Below are positions 1-9,646 of a stretch of 64,000 nt of DNA, piece after piece. The translations under genes and the position numbers were made by a program. A model generated the notes under the pieces. It saw nothing but the letters and a program-made list of their open reading frames with translations, was not told where the DNA came from and did not search any database. The number at the start of each line of letters is the position of its first letter. The stretch's first letter is position 1. Source of the stretch: an uncultured Pelagibacteraceae bacterium (lineage in GTDB: Bacteria > Pseudomonadota > Alphaproteobacteria > Pelagibacterales > Pelagibacteraceae); the NCBI GenBank assembly GCA_902579105.1, contig CACHFM010000005.1, positions 18,519 to 82,518 of the forward strand. Reading direction: 5' to 3'.

Positions 1-434
1 GTCAGTACGGAAAAAAGTGGATTTCAATTAAAGGAAATTTATTTGTAAGTTTTTTTTATGAATTAAAAAATATAAATCTATCTTTGTCAGTTATAACTAA
101 AATTAATTGTTTATTAGTAAAAAAATTAATAGAAAATTATTATAAAAAAAAAATTGTATATAAAAAACCAAATGATTTATTAATAAATAAAAAAAAAATA
201 TGTGGAATATTACATGAAACTATCTCGATATCAGAAAAAAAATTCTTGATTGTTGGTATTGGGATAAATTTAGTAAAAAGTCCAAAAATTAAAAATTACC
301 CCACAACAAATTTACTTGAATTAATAAATAAAAATGTCAATAAACTAGTTTTTGAAAATGAACTAAAACTACTTTTTGAAAAAAATTTATCAAGGATGTA
401 TAAAATTAATTTTAAATTAAATAAAAATAAATGA
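1..434 (+). CDS. birA: Biotin--[acetyl-CoA-carboxylase] ligase, C-terminal part (5' truncated by window edge)
   Basis: Attaches biotin to the biotin carboxyl carrier protein of acetyl-CoA carboxylase. The reading frame is open from base 3, upstream of the ATG at 84 in the ORF track. It begins QYGKKWISIKGNLFVSFFY, which matches the RGRRGRxWxSxxGxNLYxS biotinyl-AMP-binding loop of the family. A later segment, KKICGILHET then IVGIGINL, matches the KxxGILxE and GIGINxN elements of the catalytic domain. No DNA-binding domain can be judged because the 5' end is missing. The stop overlaps the coaX start by 4 bp (ATGA), and birA-coaX-rnj is a familiar alphaproteobacterial order. Confidence 0.85.
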   Translation, partial: QYGKKWISIKGNLFVSFFYELKNINLSLSVITKINCLLVKKLIENYYKKKIVYKKPNDLLINKKKICGILHETISISEKKFLIVGIGINLVKSPKIKNYPTTNLLELINKNVNKLVFENELKLLFEKNLSRMYKINFKLNKNK

Positions 435-1177
435 AAATTTTAGGAGATATTGGTAACACTGAAACTAAAGTTTGTTTGGTTTCATCAAATAATAGAATAA
501 TAAAAAAAATATCTTTTTTAACCAAAAATGTAAATCAATCTAAATTGAATAAATTATTTAATAATTTTAAAATTGATTATAGAAAAATTAATAAAATAGT
601 TTTTTGTAGCGTGGTACCTAATTCTTTTAATTTAATTAAGAGCTTATTATCAAAAAAAACAAAAGTTAAATGTTACGAAGTTAAAAATCTAAATTTAAAA
701 TCGTTAATAAAAATTAATGTTAATTATAATCAAGTTGGATCAGACAGAATAACAAATGCAATAAGCTTAATGGACAATAAAAAAAACTTTATCATTCTCG
801 ATTTTGGAACAGCTACAACTTTTGATGTGTTAATAAAAGATACATATGTTGGAGGGATTATTGCCCCTGGTATTAAATTGTCGCTTAATACTCTTTCGGA
901 CAAGGCAACTTTAATACCTAGGATTAATTTAAAAAAAATTAACAAAGTAATAGGCAAAGACACAATTTCTGCAGTTAGATCTGGTTTTTTTTGGGGTTAT
1001 GCTGGTTTAATTGACAATATTATTAAATTAATTAAGAAAGAAACTGGGAAATCCTTTAAAGTAATAATTACTGGAGGATTTTCAAATTTTTTTAAAAAAT
1101 CAATAAAAACGAAAGTAAGTCACAATAAAGATATCACAATTAAAGGTCTTATTAAGATCTCAAAATTAATTAAATAA
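431..1177 (+). CDS. coaX: Type III pantothenate kinase
   Basis: Phosphorylates pantothenate in the first step of coenzyme A synthesis. The 248-residue protein opens with MKILGDIGNTETK, the DxGNT phosphate-binding motif of the ASKHA fold. GSDRITNAI near residue 98 and DFGTATTFD near residue 124 are the other signature motifs, and GGFSNFF near the C-terminus is the adenosine-side glycine motif. The length is normal for CoaX. The ATG overlaps the birA stop, suggesting translational coupling, and rnj starts 1 bp after its stop. Confidence 0.93.
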   Translation: MKILGDIGNTETKVCLVSSNNRIIKKISFLTKNVNQSKLNKLFNNFKIDYRKINKIVFCSVVPNSFNLIKSLLSKKTKVKCYEVKNLNLKSLIKINVNYNQVGSDRITNAISLMDNKKNFIILDFGTATTFDVLIKDTYVGGIIAPGIKLSLNTLSDKATLIPRINLKKINKVIGKDTISAVRSGFFWGYAGLIDNIIKLIKKETGKSFKVIITGGFSNFFKKSIKTKVSHNKDITIKGLIKISKLIK

Positions 1178-1178
1178 A

Positions 1179-2837
1179 ATGAAAGATGAACTATTATTTT
1201 GTCCACTAGGTGGATCTGGTGAAATAGGAATGAACATGAATCTATTTGGTTATGGTCAGCCAAGCGACCACAAGTGGATAATGGTTGATATAGGCGTTAC
1301 ATTTGCTGATGATACTGTTCCAGGAGTCGATTTAATTTATCCAGATCCAAGTTTTATAGTTGAAAGAAAGGATAATTTATTAGGTATAGTTTTAACTCAC
1401 GCTCATGAAGATCATATTGGAGCAATTGCACATTTATGGCCTAAATTAAAATGTAAAATATTTGCAACTCCATTTACAGCCTTACTTATAAAAGAAAAAT
1501 TTAAAGAGAAACAAATTGATATAACTAAAGATTTACAAATTGTTGAACTGAATGGTAAAGTATTATTAGATCCATTTGAAATCGAATACATAACACTTAC
1601 ACACTCAATATTAGAGCCTAATGGTTTAAGAATTAAAACTCCTGCAGGCACTGTCTTGCACACTGGTGACTGGAAAGTTGATCCTAACCCATTGATTGGA
1701 GATAAAATTAATGAAAAAAGATTAAAAGAAATAGGTGAAGAAGGAGTTCTTGCTATGATTTGTGACTCAACAAATGTTTTTAGTGTTGGAAGATCAGGAT
1801 CAGAATTAGATGTAAGAAAAAATTTATTAAATATTGTGTCTCGATTAAAAAAAAGAATTATCATTACCTCATTTGCCTCAAACGTAGCTAGAATGGAATC
1901 TGCTTTTTATTGTGCTGAGAAAACTGGTCGTCAAATTTCATTAGTAGGAAGATCAATGCACCGAATTTATAAGGCAGCTAGACAATGTGGATATTTAAAG
2001 AATACAATTGAGCCAATTGATCCAAGAGAATCTAAAAATTTTTCAAGAGAGAAAATAGTTTATCTATGCACAGGCAGTCAAGGTGAGCCAATGGGTGCAA
2101 TGATGAGAATTTCAAACTATGTACATCCTGATGTTTTTATAGAGGAAGGTGATGCGGTAATATTTTCATCTAAAATTATTCCTGGTAATGAAAAAAAATT
2201 ATATAAACTTCATAACCAATTGGTTAAAGAGGGAATAGAGGTAATTTCTGAAGACACTGAATTTGTACATGTTTCGGGCCATCCTAACAGAGAAGATTTA
2301 AAGGATATGTATAACTGGGTTAAACCTAAGTGCGTAATTCCTGTTCATGGAGAACACAGACATATGATTGAGCACATTAATTTTGCAAAAGAAATGCAAG
2401 TACCTTATCCAGTTCAAGTAGAAAATGGCGATATTGTTAAGTTATATCCCGGAAAAAAACCAGCTGTTTATGATAAAGCACCAAGCGGAAGATTATATCT
2501 CGATGGAAATATAAGTGTAGATGAGGATGCACAATCTATAAAAGATAGAAAGAATTTAAGCGCAAATGGATATTTAGTTGTAACAATAATGATTACACCT
2601 AAAGGCAATATTCATAGTAATCCAATATTATCATTTAAGGGTTTACCTGTTGATGAAAAAGATGAATTTATCTATGGTTTAGAAGAAGAAATCAAAAAAA
2701 CAACCAGATCATTTAAAATTGGAAGTAAGCAGCAAGAAAAAAATTTGATTGATGCTCTTAAAATTGCTTGTAGAAAATTTTCAAAAGAAAAAACTGGAAA
2801 AAAACCTTTTACAAATATCAATTTAGTAAATATTTAA
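1179..2837 (+). CDS. rnj: Ribonuclease J family metallo-beta-lactamase RNase
   Basis: Endo/5'-exoribonuclease acting in mRNA decay and RNA maturation. The 552-residue length is normal for RNase J. LTHAHEDHIGAIAHLW near residue 72 is the HxHxDH zinc motif, HTGDWKVDP near residue 161 supplies further metal ligands, and VHVSGHPNREDL and PVHGEHRHM in the C-terminal half are the beta-CASP motifs. It sits between coaX and proS, the usual alphaproteobacterial position. A small DUF1467-type membrane protein often found between rnj and proS in larger relatives is absent; only 37 bp separate them. Confidence 0.93.
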   Translation: MKDELLFCPLGGSGEIGMNMNLFGYGQPSDHKWIMVDIGVTFADDTVPGVDLIYPDPSFIVERKDNLLGIVLTHAHEDHIGAIAHLWPKLKCKIFATPFTALLIKEKFKEKQIDITKDLQIVELNGKVLLDPFEIEYITLTHSILEPNGLRIKTPAGTVLHTGDWKVDPNPLIGDKINEKRLKEIGEEGVLAMICDSTNVFSVGRSGSELDVRKNLLNIVSRLKKRIIITSFASNVARMESAFYCAEKTGRQISLVGRSMHRIYKAARQCGYLKNTIEPIDPRESKNFSREKIVYLCTGSQGEPMGAMMRISNYVHPDVFIEEGDAVIFSSKIIPGNEKKLYKLHNQLVKEGIEVISEDTEFVHVSGHPNREDLKDMYNWVKPKCVIPVHGEHRHMIEHINFAKEMQVPYPVQVENGDIVKLYPGKKPAVYDKAPSGRLYLDGNISVDEDAQSIKDRKNLSANGYLVVTIMITPKGNIHSNPILSFKGLPVDEKDEFIYGLEEEIKKTTRSFKIGSKQQEKNLIDALKIACRKFSKEKTGKKPFTNINLVNI

Positions 2838-2874
2838 TTTGAATATTTAAATATAAGAAATATTATTAATTAAG

Positions 2875-4209
2875 ATGCTTATATCAAAATCATTTATACC
2901 AATTTTAAAAAATAATCCATCTGAAGCCAAAATTAAGTCTCATCAGTTAATGTTAAGAGTTGGAATGATAAAGCAAGCATCAGCAGGTATTTATTCTTGG
3001 TTACCTCTTGGATTTAAAGTAATGAAAAAAATTGAAAATATTGTTCGTCAAGAACAAGACAAAATTGGCGCACAAGAAATATTAATGCCAACAATTCAAT
3101 CAAGTGAAATATGGAAAGAAAGCGGTAGATATGATGATTATGGTGAAGAGATGCTTAGAATTAAAGATCGTCAAAATCGAGAAATGCTTTATGGACCAAC
3201 TAATGAAGAACAAGTTACTGAAATTTTTAGATCATCAATAAAATCTTATAAATCATTACCTCAACTTTTATATCATATACAATGGAAATTTAGAGATGAG
3301 ATAAGACCTCGTTTTGGAATTATGAGAGGTAGAGAATTTTATATGAAAGATGCATATTCGTTTGATATAACTGATGATGACGCATTTTACTCATACAATA
3401 AATTTTTTTTATCTTATCTTAGAACGTTCAAAAGATTATCGTTAACAGCTATACCCATGGCAGCAGACACTGGACCAATAGGTGGAAATCTATCACATGA
3501 GTTTGTAATTCTTGCTGATACAGGTGAGAGTAAAATTTTTACAGATAAAAGAATTTTTGAATTAAATTGTGATAATACAAAATTGGACAAATCATCACTA
3601 GAACAAATGAGAAAAATGTATGAGCAATATTATGCTGTAACTGATGAAAAATTTAATAAAGATGATTTTGAAAAAATTGTTAATAAAGAAAATAGATTAA
3701 TAACTAAAGGTATAGAAGTAGGGCATATTTTTTATTTTGGTGATAAATATTCAAAAGCAATGAATACGGCAGTTGATCTACCAGGTGGAAAAAAAGATTT
3801 TGTTAAAATGGGCTCTTATGGAATTGGAGTATCAAGATTAGTAGGAGCAATTATAGAGGCTAAATATGATGATAAGAATGAAATCATGAAATGGCCATTG
3901 TCTGTTGCTCCTTATGATATAGGGATTATACCTATGATAAATAAAAACGATACGTCAGCATTAGAAAAAGCTAATAATATTTACCTTCATTTAAAAAAAA
4001 ATAATATTGATGCAATTATTGATGATACGGAAGAAAATTTTTCATCAAAAATAAAAAAAATGAATTTAATTGGCGTACCATATCAAGTTATTATAGGAAA
4101 AAAAACTGAAGGAGATCTTTTAGAATTTAAAGAAATTGGTGGTGAAACTCAAAATTTATTTTTAGATAAAATCATAAAAATCATAACAAAACAAAAAGCT
4201 TCAAATTGA
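2875..4209 (+). CDS. proS: Prolyl-tRNA synthetase (short, alphaproteobacterial type)
   Basis: Class II aminoacyl-tRNA synthetase charging tRNA-Pro. At 444 residues it is the short form that lacks the large editing insertion of the E. coli enzyme, normal for Alphaproteobacteria. Visible motifs are SAGIYSWLPLGFKVMKKIE (motif 1 region), WKFRDEIRPRFGIMRGREFYMKDAYSF (motif 2) and GSYGIGVSRLVGAI (motif 3), followed by an anticodon-binding domain. The TGA overlaps the TTG start of lolC, so proS is likely cotranscribed with lolC-lolD-dnaE. Confidence 0.95.
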   Translation: MLISKSFIPILKNNPSEAKIKSHQLMLRVGMIKQASAGIYSWLPLGFKVMKKIENIVRQEQDKIGAQEILMPTIQSSEIWKESGRYDDYGEEMLRIKDRQNREMLYGPTNEEQVTEIFRSSIKSYKSLPQLLYHIQWKFRDEIRPRFGIMRGREFYMKDAYSFDITDDDAFYSYNKFFLSYLRTFKRLSLTAIPMAADTGPIGGNLSHEFVILADTGESKIFTDKRIFELNCDNTKLDKSSLEQMRKMYEQYYAVTDEKFNKDDFEKIVNKENRLITKGIEVGHIFYFGDKYSKAMNTAVDLPGGKKDFVKMGSYGIGVSRLVGAIIEAKYDDKNEIMKWPLSVAPYDIGIIPMINKNDTSALEKANNIYLHLKKNNIDAIIDDTEENFSSKIKKMNLIGVPYQVIIGKKTEGDLLEFKEIGGETQNLFLDKIIKIITKQKASN

Positions 4210-5441
4210 TTTCTACATTAGAAAAAGAAATTACTTTTAGATTTTTAAAAGCTAGAAAAAAAGACGGTTTTTTAAATATTATTTCAATATTTTCATTTAT
4301 AGGAATAAGTCTTGGCGTTGCAGTTTTAATAATTGTTATGTCAGTTATGAATGGTTTTAGAACAGAACTTATTAATAAAATTGTAGGTTTTAATTCGCAT
4401 ATAACCATTAAGTCATATGATGAAAAAGGCGTTGATCAAAGTAAATTAAATAATAAAAACTTAAAATTTATATCAGAGAGCATTATATTTAGTAACTCAG
4501 GTGAAGCAATAATATTAAAAAATAATAAATCAAAAGGTATCGTTTTAAGAGGCTATAATAGCAATGATTTCTCTAATTTAAAAATTATAAACAATAACAA
4601 ATTTAAAGGAAATAAATCTGAGCTAAATAAAAATTTTATTTCAATAGGAAACGAACTAAGTTTTGCTTTAGACCTAGAAATTGGAGATGAAATTACTTTA
4701 ATGTCTCCTTCTGGTGTAGAAACGATAATTGGTAGTATGCCTAAACAAAAAACTTTTATAGTAACGTCAATTTTTAATAGTGGTCTAGCAGATTTTGACA
4801 ATAGTATAGCATTAATTAATTTGGATACATTGGATGAGTTTTTTGGTTACAATATTTATGATAGAAATATAGAAATTTATTTAAAAAATCCTAATAATAT
4901 TCAAACACAAAAACAAGTTGTTAAAAATATTTTTAATGAAGAGTTTGTTTATAGTTGGGCAGACATGAACAATTCGTTATTTTCTGCACTTAAAGTTGAA
5001 CGTAATGTTATGTTTATAATATTGTCTCTAATAATTATAGTTGCAGCTTTTAATATTATTTCTGGTTTGACAATTTTAGTAAAAAATAAAACTAGAGATA
5101 TTGCTATATTAAAATCTATAGGCGTTTTAAACAAATCAATTGTTAAAATCTTTTTTTTAATTGGTATCATAATTGGAACTTCAGCAACTATATTTGGAAT
5201 TTTATTAGGTGTAACATTCTCAATTTACATAGAAAATTTTAGACAATTTTTGAGCTCTACATTTAATATAAGTTTATTTCCTGAAGAAATTTATTTTTTA
5301 AGTAAAATGCCTTCTGAGATAAATCCGAGTTCAATTTTATTAATATCAATTTGTTCAATAATAATAACAATTATTGTATCAATATTCCCAGCTATTAAAG
5401 CTGCAAAATTAGATCCAATTAAAGCATTAAAATATGAATAA
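4206..5441 (+). CDS. lolC: Lipoprotein-releasing ABC transporter permease (LolC/LolE family)
   Basis: Inner-membrane permease that, with LolD, extracts outer-membrane lipoproteins for transfer to LolA. The 411-residue protein has an amphipathic start (EKEITFRFLKARKKDGFLNIISIFSFIGISLGVAVLIIVMSVMNGF) typical of the family. A first membrane helix follows at about residues 22-44, then a periplasmic domain, then three C-terminal helices in the FtsX-like domain. The start is TTG, lying across the proS stop. As in other Alphaproteobacteria one gene appears to serve for both LolC and LolE. It overlaps lolD by 8 bp. Confidence 0.9.
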   Translation: MISTLEKEITFRFLKARKKDGFLNIISIFSFIGISLGVAVLIIVMSVMNGFRTELINKIVGFNSHITIKSYDEKGVDQSKLNNKNLKFISESIIFSNSGEAIILKNNKSKGIVLRGYNSNDFSNLKIINNNKFKGNKSELNKNFISIGNELSFALDLEIGDEITLMSPSGVETIIGSMPKQKTFIVTSIFNSGLADFDNSIALINLDTLDEFFGYNIYDRNIEIYLKNPNNIQTQKQVVKNIFNEEFVYSWADMNNSLFSALKVERNVMFIILSLIIIVAAFNIISGLTILVKNKTRDIAILKSIGVLNKSIVKIFFLIGIIIGTSATIFGILLGVTFSIYIENFRQFLSSTFNISLFPEEIYFLSKMPSEINPSSILLISICSIIITIIVSIFPAIKAAKLDPIKALKYE

Positions 5442-6111
5442 TTTTCTTCAACTAAAAAATATTTCAAAAAGTTTTAAAACTGAAAAAAAAATTAAAGTTT
5501 TAAAGAATTTATCTTATAATTTTAGTAAAGGAAAAATTTATTCATTAATGGGTCCTTCGGGTTCAGGCAAATCTACATTGTTAAACTTAATTTCTTTAAT
5601 TGATAGACCTACCATTGGAAACATAAAGTTTAACAATACCACAATTAATTTTAATCAAAATAAGATCAATGATATTTTTAGAGCTAAAAATATAGGAATT
5701 ATTTATCAGGAAAATAATCTACTTCCGGACTTTACAGCTTTAGAAAATGTATATTTGGCAAATTTATCAATTAATAATAATAAAGATTTAGCGTTATCAA
5801 AGGCAGAAAATTTATTAAAAAAAGTAGGTTTATCAAATCGATTAGATCATTTCCCTTCCCAATTATCTGGTGGCGAGTGTCAAAGAGTAGCCATTTCAAG
5901 AGCTATAATTAATGATCCAGAAATCATTCTTGCCGATGAACCAACAGGAAGTTTAGATTTTAATACAGCAAAAGATATTTTTGAAATTTTAAACAATCAA
6001 AAACAATCAAATAGGTTAATAATTTTTGCAACCCATAATAGATATTTTGCTAATAAAGCAGATTATCTTTTGGAGATGATAGATGGTAGTATAAAACCTA
6101 CTTATGTCTGA
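5434..6111 (+). CDS. lolD: Lipoprotein-releasing ABC transporter ATP-binding protein
   Basis: ATPase driving lipoprotein extraction by the adjacent LolC. The 225-residue protein has Walker [12 protein letters not shown] near residue 40, Q-loop region IYQENNLLPDFTALENV, signature LSGGECQRVAISRA, Walker B IILADEPTGSLD and the switch histidine in ATHNRYFA. The LP..TA.ENV segment after the Q-loop is typical of the LolD/FtsE/MacB group. It overlaps lolC by 8 bp and dnaE by 8 bp, so the four genes proS-lolC-lolD-dnaE are probably one transcript. Confidence 0.93.
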   Translation: MNNFLQLKNISKSFKTEKKIKVLKNLSYNFSKGKIYSLMGPSGSGKSTLLNLISLIDRPTIGNIKFNNTTINFNQNKINDIFRAKNIGIIYQENNLLPDFTALENVYLANLSINNNKDLALSKAENLLKKVGLSNRLDHFPSQLSGGECQRVAISRAIINDPEIILADEPTGSLDFNTAKDIFEILNNQKQSNRLIIFATHNRYFANKADYLLEMIDGSIKPTYV

Positions 6112-9100
6112 GTCTTCAATTCAAAACTTTAATCATTTAAAAATACATTCACAATACTCTATTTGCGAAGGTGCAATTAAAATTGAGGATTTACAGAATA
6201 TTTCAAAATCAAATAAAATTAAATCTTTAGCATTATGTGATACCACTAATCTGTGTGGAGCTCTTGAGTTTGCAGAAAAGATTTCAAAAGTTGGAACTCA
6301 ACCAATTATAGGAACTCAAATTAATTTTAAATATGGAGATACTATTGGTTTACTTCCTTTATTTTCTTTAAATGAGGAAGGTTATAAAAGAATTATTAAA
6401 TTATCTTCGTTATCTTATATTGATAATGATGGAATGTCAGATCCATATATTGAGTTTGATGATTTATTAAATGACACTAAAGGCGTTTCTATATTTTCAG
6501 GAACTTTTTTAGGATTATTTGGAAAATTATTTGATAAAGGCCAATTTAACGAAATAAATAATCTATATATAAAACTTAAATCCAGTTTTAGTGATCGTTT
6601 TTATTTAGAAATACAGCGTCATAATGATCAGAATGAATCAGATTTTGAAAAATTTAATTTAAAAAAATCTTTTGAATTACAAATACCGTTAATTGCTACA
6701 AACGAAGTTTTTTATTTAAATAAGGATATGCATGAAGCTCATGATGCTTTGATTTGTATTGGCAATAAAACTTACATCAATGATAAAGACAGAGTAAGAT
6801 TTAGTGACCAGCATTATCTAAAAACTAACTCAGAAATGTCACAATTATTTTCTGATTTACCTGAAGCTTTAGAGAATAATTATAATTTTCCTTTAAGATG
6901 TAATTTTAGACCTTTATTTTCAAATCCAATTTTGCCAAATATTAGTTCTGAAAAAGGTGGAAATGCTGATGATATATTAAAAGAAGATTCATTAGCTGGT
7001 TTACAAAATAAGTTTAAACAAGTTTTTGGAATTGAGGATAATGATCTTAAAAATAATAAATCTTATATTGATTACAAAAATAGACTGAATCACGAACTAT
7101 CAATTATTATTGAAATGAAATACTCTAGTTATTTTCTTATTGTATCTGATTATATTAAGTGGGCAAAAAATAATGATATTCCCGTTGGTCCAGGAAGAGG
7201 GTCTGGAGCAGGATCTTTAGTTGCATGGTGTCTTTCAATTACTGATATAGATCCAATTAAATTTAATTTAATTTTTGAAAGATTTTTAAATCCTGATCGT
7301 ATTTCAATGCCTGACTTTGATATCGACTTTTGTGAACAAAAAAGAGATCTTGTATTCGAATATTTAACACAAAAATATAAAGATAGTGTTGCTCATATAA
7401 TAACTTTTGGAAAGTTAAAAGCCAGAATGGTTATTAGGGATGTTGGAAGAGTTTTAGGTTTGCCATATGGTTTTGTAGATAGTATTTCAAAGATGATCCC
7501 ATTCGATCCATCAAGACCTCAAAATTTGACTGAATGTATTTCTGGAGAACCAAGACTACAAAAACTAATTAAAGATGATCCTAGGGTTAAAAAATTAACC
7601 GATCTTTCTTTGAAATTAGAAGGTTTAAATAGAAATGTTGCAACTCATGCTGCAGGTGTTGTAATAGCTGATAAAAAACTTACTGAGGTAGTTCCTTTAT
7701 ATAAAGATGCCTCAGCAGATTTACTTTTACCATCTACTCAATTTGATATGTATTCAGCAGAAAATGCAGGATTAATTAAATTTGATTTTTTAGGCTTAAA
7801 GACTCTTACAGTAATCAGCAACACTCAAAAATTAATAAAAAAAGTTAATAATGACTTTGAAATAGAAAAAATTAATTATGAGGATCAAAAAGTTTTTGAT
7901 CTTTTATCAACAGGTAAAACAGTTGGTCTATTTCAAATTGAAAGTACAGGAATGAGAGAAGCTTTGATGCAGATGAAACCAAATCATATTGAAGATATAA
8001 TAGCACTTGTTGCACTTTATAGACCCGGTCCGATGAGCAACATACCAATATATAATGACTGTAAACATGGCAAACAAACTCCTGATTATCTTCATCCACT
8101 ACTAGAGGATATTCTTAAACCTACATATGGTGTCATTATTTATCAAGAACAAGTAATGCAAATAGCACAAAAATTATCTGGATTTACAGCTGGTCAAGCA
8201 GATCTTTTAAGAAGAGCAATGGGTAAAAAGAAAAGGGCAGAATTAGAAAAACAAAAACAAGGTTTTATTAATGGTGCATTGAAAAATGGTATAGCTAAGG
8301 ATGTTGCTGCAGGAATTTTCTTAAAAATTGAACCTTTTGCTGAATATGGTTTTAACAAAAGTCATGCTGCAGCATATGCAATAATTTCATATCAAACTGC
8401 CTTCTTAAAAACTTATTATCCAAATGAATTTATAGCTGCTTCAATGTCAATGGATATTTCAAATCAAAATAAATTAAGTGAGTTTTATGAAGAATTACTT
8501 AGATTAAATACAGATGTTGTTAGACCAGATATAAATGAGTGTTTTGAGGATTTTAAAACTTATAATAATAAATTTTATTATGCACTTGGAGGCATTAAAG
8601 CTGTAGGATATGAAGCTATTTCCAATATTGTAAAAGAAAGATTACAAAATGGAAAATTTCAATCAATTAATGATTTTTTAAACAGGGTTAATCCCAAAGA
8701 TATCAACAAACTACAACTAGAGGGATTAGTTAAGGCAGGTGCTTTTGATAGTTTAAATTCTAATAGAAAAGCATTGTTTGAATCAATTCCAAATTTGATT
8801 TTAAAAAATAAAAATATCTATGAAAACAAAGTTAATAATCAAAAAGATTTATTCACAGAAGAACAAGAATATCATAATAATATTGTTAATGATATACAAG
8901 ATTGGAAATTTGAAGAAAGATTATCAAAAGAATTTGAAGCAGTAGGTTTTTTTATTTCAGATCATCCATTAAATCAATTTACAGAAATTTTTAATGATTA
9001 TAAAATTATAGATTATTTAAATTTTAATAATAATAAAATTAAAGAATCAAATGTTGCAGCAACACTATTAAAAATACAAGAGAGAAAAACAGCAAAAGGA

Positions 9101-9517
9101 AATTCTTATGCTGTATTAAAATTAACTGATTTAAGTAGTGTTTATGAATTATTTATATTTTCAGACATTTTAGAAAATAATAGAGAGATTCTTAAAGAAG
9201 GTAATTCGTTAATTTTAACTTTAATTAAAAATATATCAAATGATGATAATAGATTTAAAAGAGTGAATGTTCAAAAAGTTGCTTCTTTAAAAGATTTGTT
9301 TAATAGTCCAATAAGTGAAGCTTCATTTGATGTAAAGTCTAATACACAAATTGAAGAAATTTCAAAAATTTTAAAAAATGAAGGTAAAACTAAGATAAAT
9401 ATAAATCTAATTACAAAAGATAAAAATCTAAAATTTAAACTTAAAAAACCAAGAAATTTAGATAGAAAGTCACTTAATTTATTAAGAAAAAGAGAAATTT
9501 TTACTTCTATTGCTTAA
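6104..9517 (+). CDS. dnaE: DNA polymerase III subunit alpha
   Basis: Catalytic subunit of the replicative polymerase. At 1137 residues it has full DnaE length. An N-terminal PHP domain begins FNHLKIHSQYSICEGA. The polymerase active site includes GPGRGSGAGSLVAW and MPDFDIDFCEQKR, with the PDxDxD acidic triad near residue 405. VALYRPGPM and EYGFNKSHAAAYA are further family motifs. A helix-hairpin-helix region and an OB fold (VAATLLKIQERKTAKGNSYAVLKLTD) lie toward the C-terminus. No separate proofreading domain is fused. It overlaps lolD by 8 bp. Confidence 0.97.
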   Translation: MSESSIQNFNHLKIHSQYSICEGAIKIEDLQNISKSNKIKSLALCDTTNLCGALEFAEKISKVGTQPIIGTQINFKYGDTIGLLPLFSLNEEGYKRIIKLSSLSYIDNDGMSDPYIEFDDLLNDTKGVSIFSGTFLGLFGKLFDKGQFNEINNLYIKLKSSFSDRFYLEIQRHNDQNESDFEKFNLKKSFELQIPLIATNEVFYLNKDMHEAHDALICIGNKTYINDKDRVRFSDQHYLKTNSEMSQLFSDLPEALENNYNFPLRCNFRPLFSNPILPNISSEKGGNADDILKEDSLAGLQNKFKQVFGIEDNDLKNNKSYIDYKNRLNHELSIIIEMKYSSYFLIVSDYIKWAKNNDIPVGPGRGSGAGSLVAWCLSITDIDPIKFNLIFERFLNPDRISMPDFDIDFCEQKRDLVFEYLTQKYKDSVAHIITFGKLKARMVIRDVGRVLGLPYGFVDSISKMIPFDPSRPQNLTECISGEPRLQKLIKDDPRVKKLTDLSLKLEGLNRNVATHAAGVVIADKKLTEVVPLYKDASADLLLPSTQFDMYSAENAGLIKFDFLGLKTLTVISNTQKLIKKVNNDFEIEKINYEDQKVFDLLSTGKTVGLFQIESTGMREALMQMKPNHIEDIIALVALYRPGPMSNIPIYNDCKHGKQTPDYLHPLLEDILKPTYGVIIYQEQVMQIAQKLSGFTAGQADLLRRAMGKKKRAELEKQKQGFINGALKNGIAKDVAAGIFLKIEPFAEYGFNKSHAAAYAIISYQTAFLKTYYPNEFIAASMSMDISNQNKLSEFYEELLRLNTDVVRPDINECFEDFKTYNNKFYYALGGIKAVGYEAISNIVKERLQNGKFQSINDFLNRVNPKDINKLQLEGLVKAGAFDSLNSNRKALFESIPNLILKNKNIYENKVNNQKDLFTEEQEYHNNIVNDIQDWKFEERLSKEFEAVGFFISDHPLNQFTEIFNDYKIIDYLNFNNNKIKESNVAATLLKIQERKTAKGNSYAVLKLTDLSSVYELFIFSDILENNREILKEGNSLILTLIKNISNDDNRFKRVNVQKVASLKDLFNSPISEASFDVKSNTQIEEISKILKNEGKTKININLITKDKNLKFKLKKPRNLDRKSLNLLRKREIFTSIA

Positions 9518-9524
9518 TTATATC

Positions 9525-9555
9525 TTGTTAAATTGCTAAAATATTAGTACATAAT
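9525..9555 (+). promoter_or_regulatory. Possible sigma70-type promoter for the rpsB operon
   Basis: TTGTTA at 9525-9530 is followed by CATAAT at 9550-9555 with a 19-bp spacer; TACATA at 9548 would give 17 bp but is a poorer match. It lies just upstream of the structured rpsB leader. Given the A+T content this is only a suggestion. Confidence 0.3.
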
Positions 9556-9570
9556 TCGTAAATTAAATTA

Positions 9571-9640
9571 ACACGCACACAGTTGTTGGTTTTATACCTC
9601 CGGTCCTTAATTGGAAATTACTGTGGTGGCTTAACCGGGA
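9571..9640 (+). promoter_or_regulatory. Structured rpsB (ribosomal protein S2) leader RNA with predicted pseudoknot
   Basis: This stretch is visibly more G+C rich than its surroundings. By hand I find helix CACAG (9578-9582) with CTGTG (9621-9625), and CCGGT (9600-9604) with ACCGG (9634-9638). These two helices cross, which makes a pseudoknot. A small hairpin GGT-TTTAT-ACC (9588-9598) sits inside the first helix. The 3' strand of the second helix covers the Shine-Dalgarno-like GGGA just before the ATG at 9647, so folding should repress translation. Control by S2 itself is inferred from other r-protein leaders. A 2009 computational survey of structured RNAs in 'Candidatus Pelagibacter ubique' reported an element before the S2 gene; this is probably the same one. 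Confidence 0.75.
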
Positions 9641-9646
9641 ATAAAT

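Noticed and set aside
7872-8099. Antisense and out-of-frame ORFs such as this one inside dnaE, and the others listed at 730, 1412, 4181, 21239, 26995, 37357, 41077, 44102, 49368 and similar positions
   Set aside because: All lie within strongly supported genes on another frame, have no homology-like motifs and no ribosome-binding sites; they are shadows.
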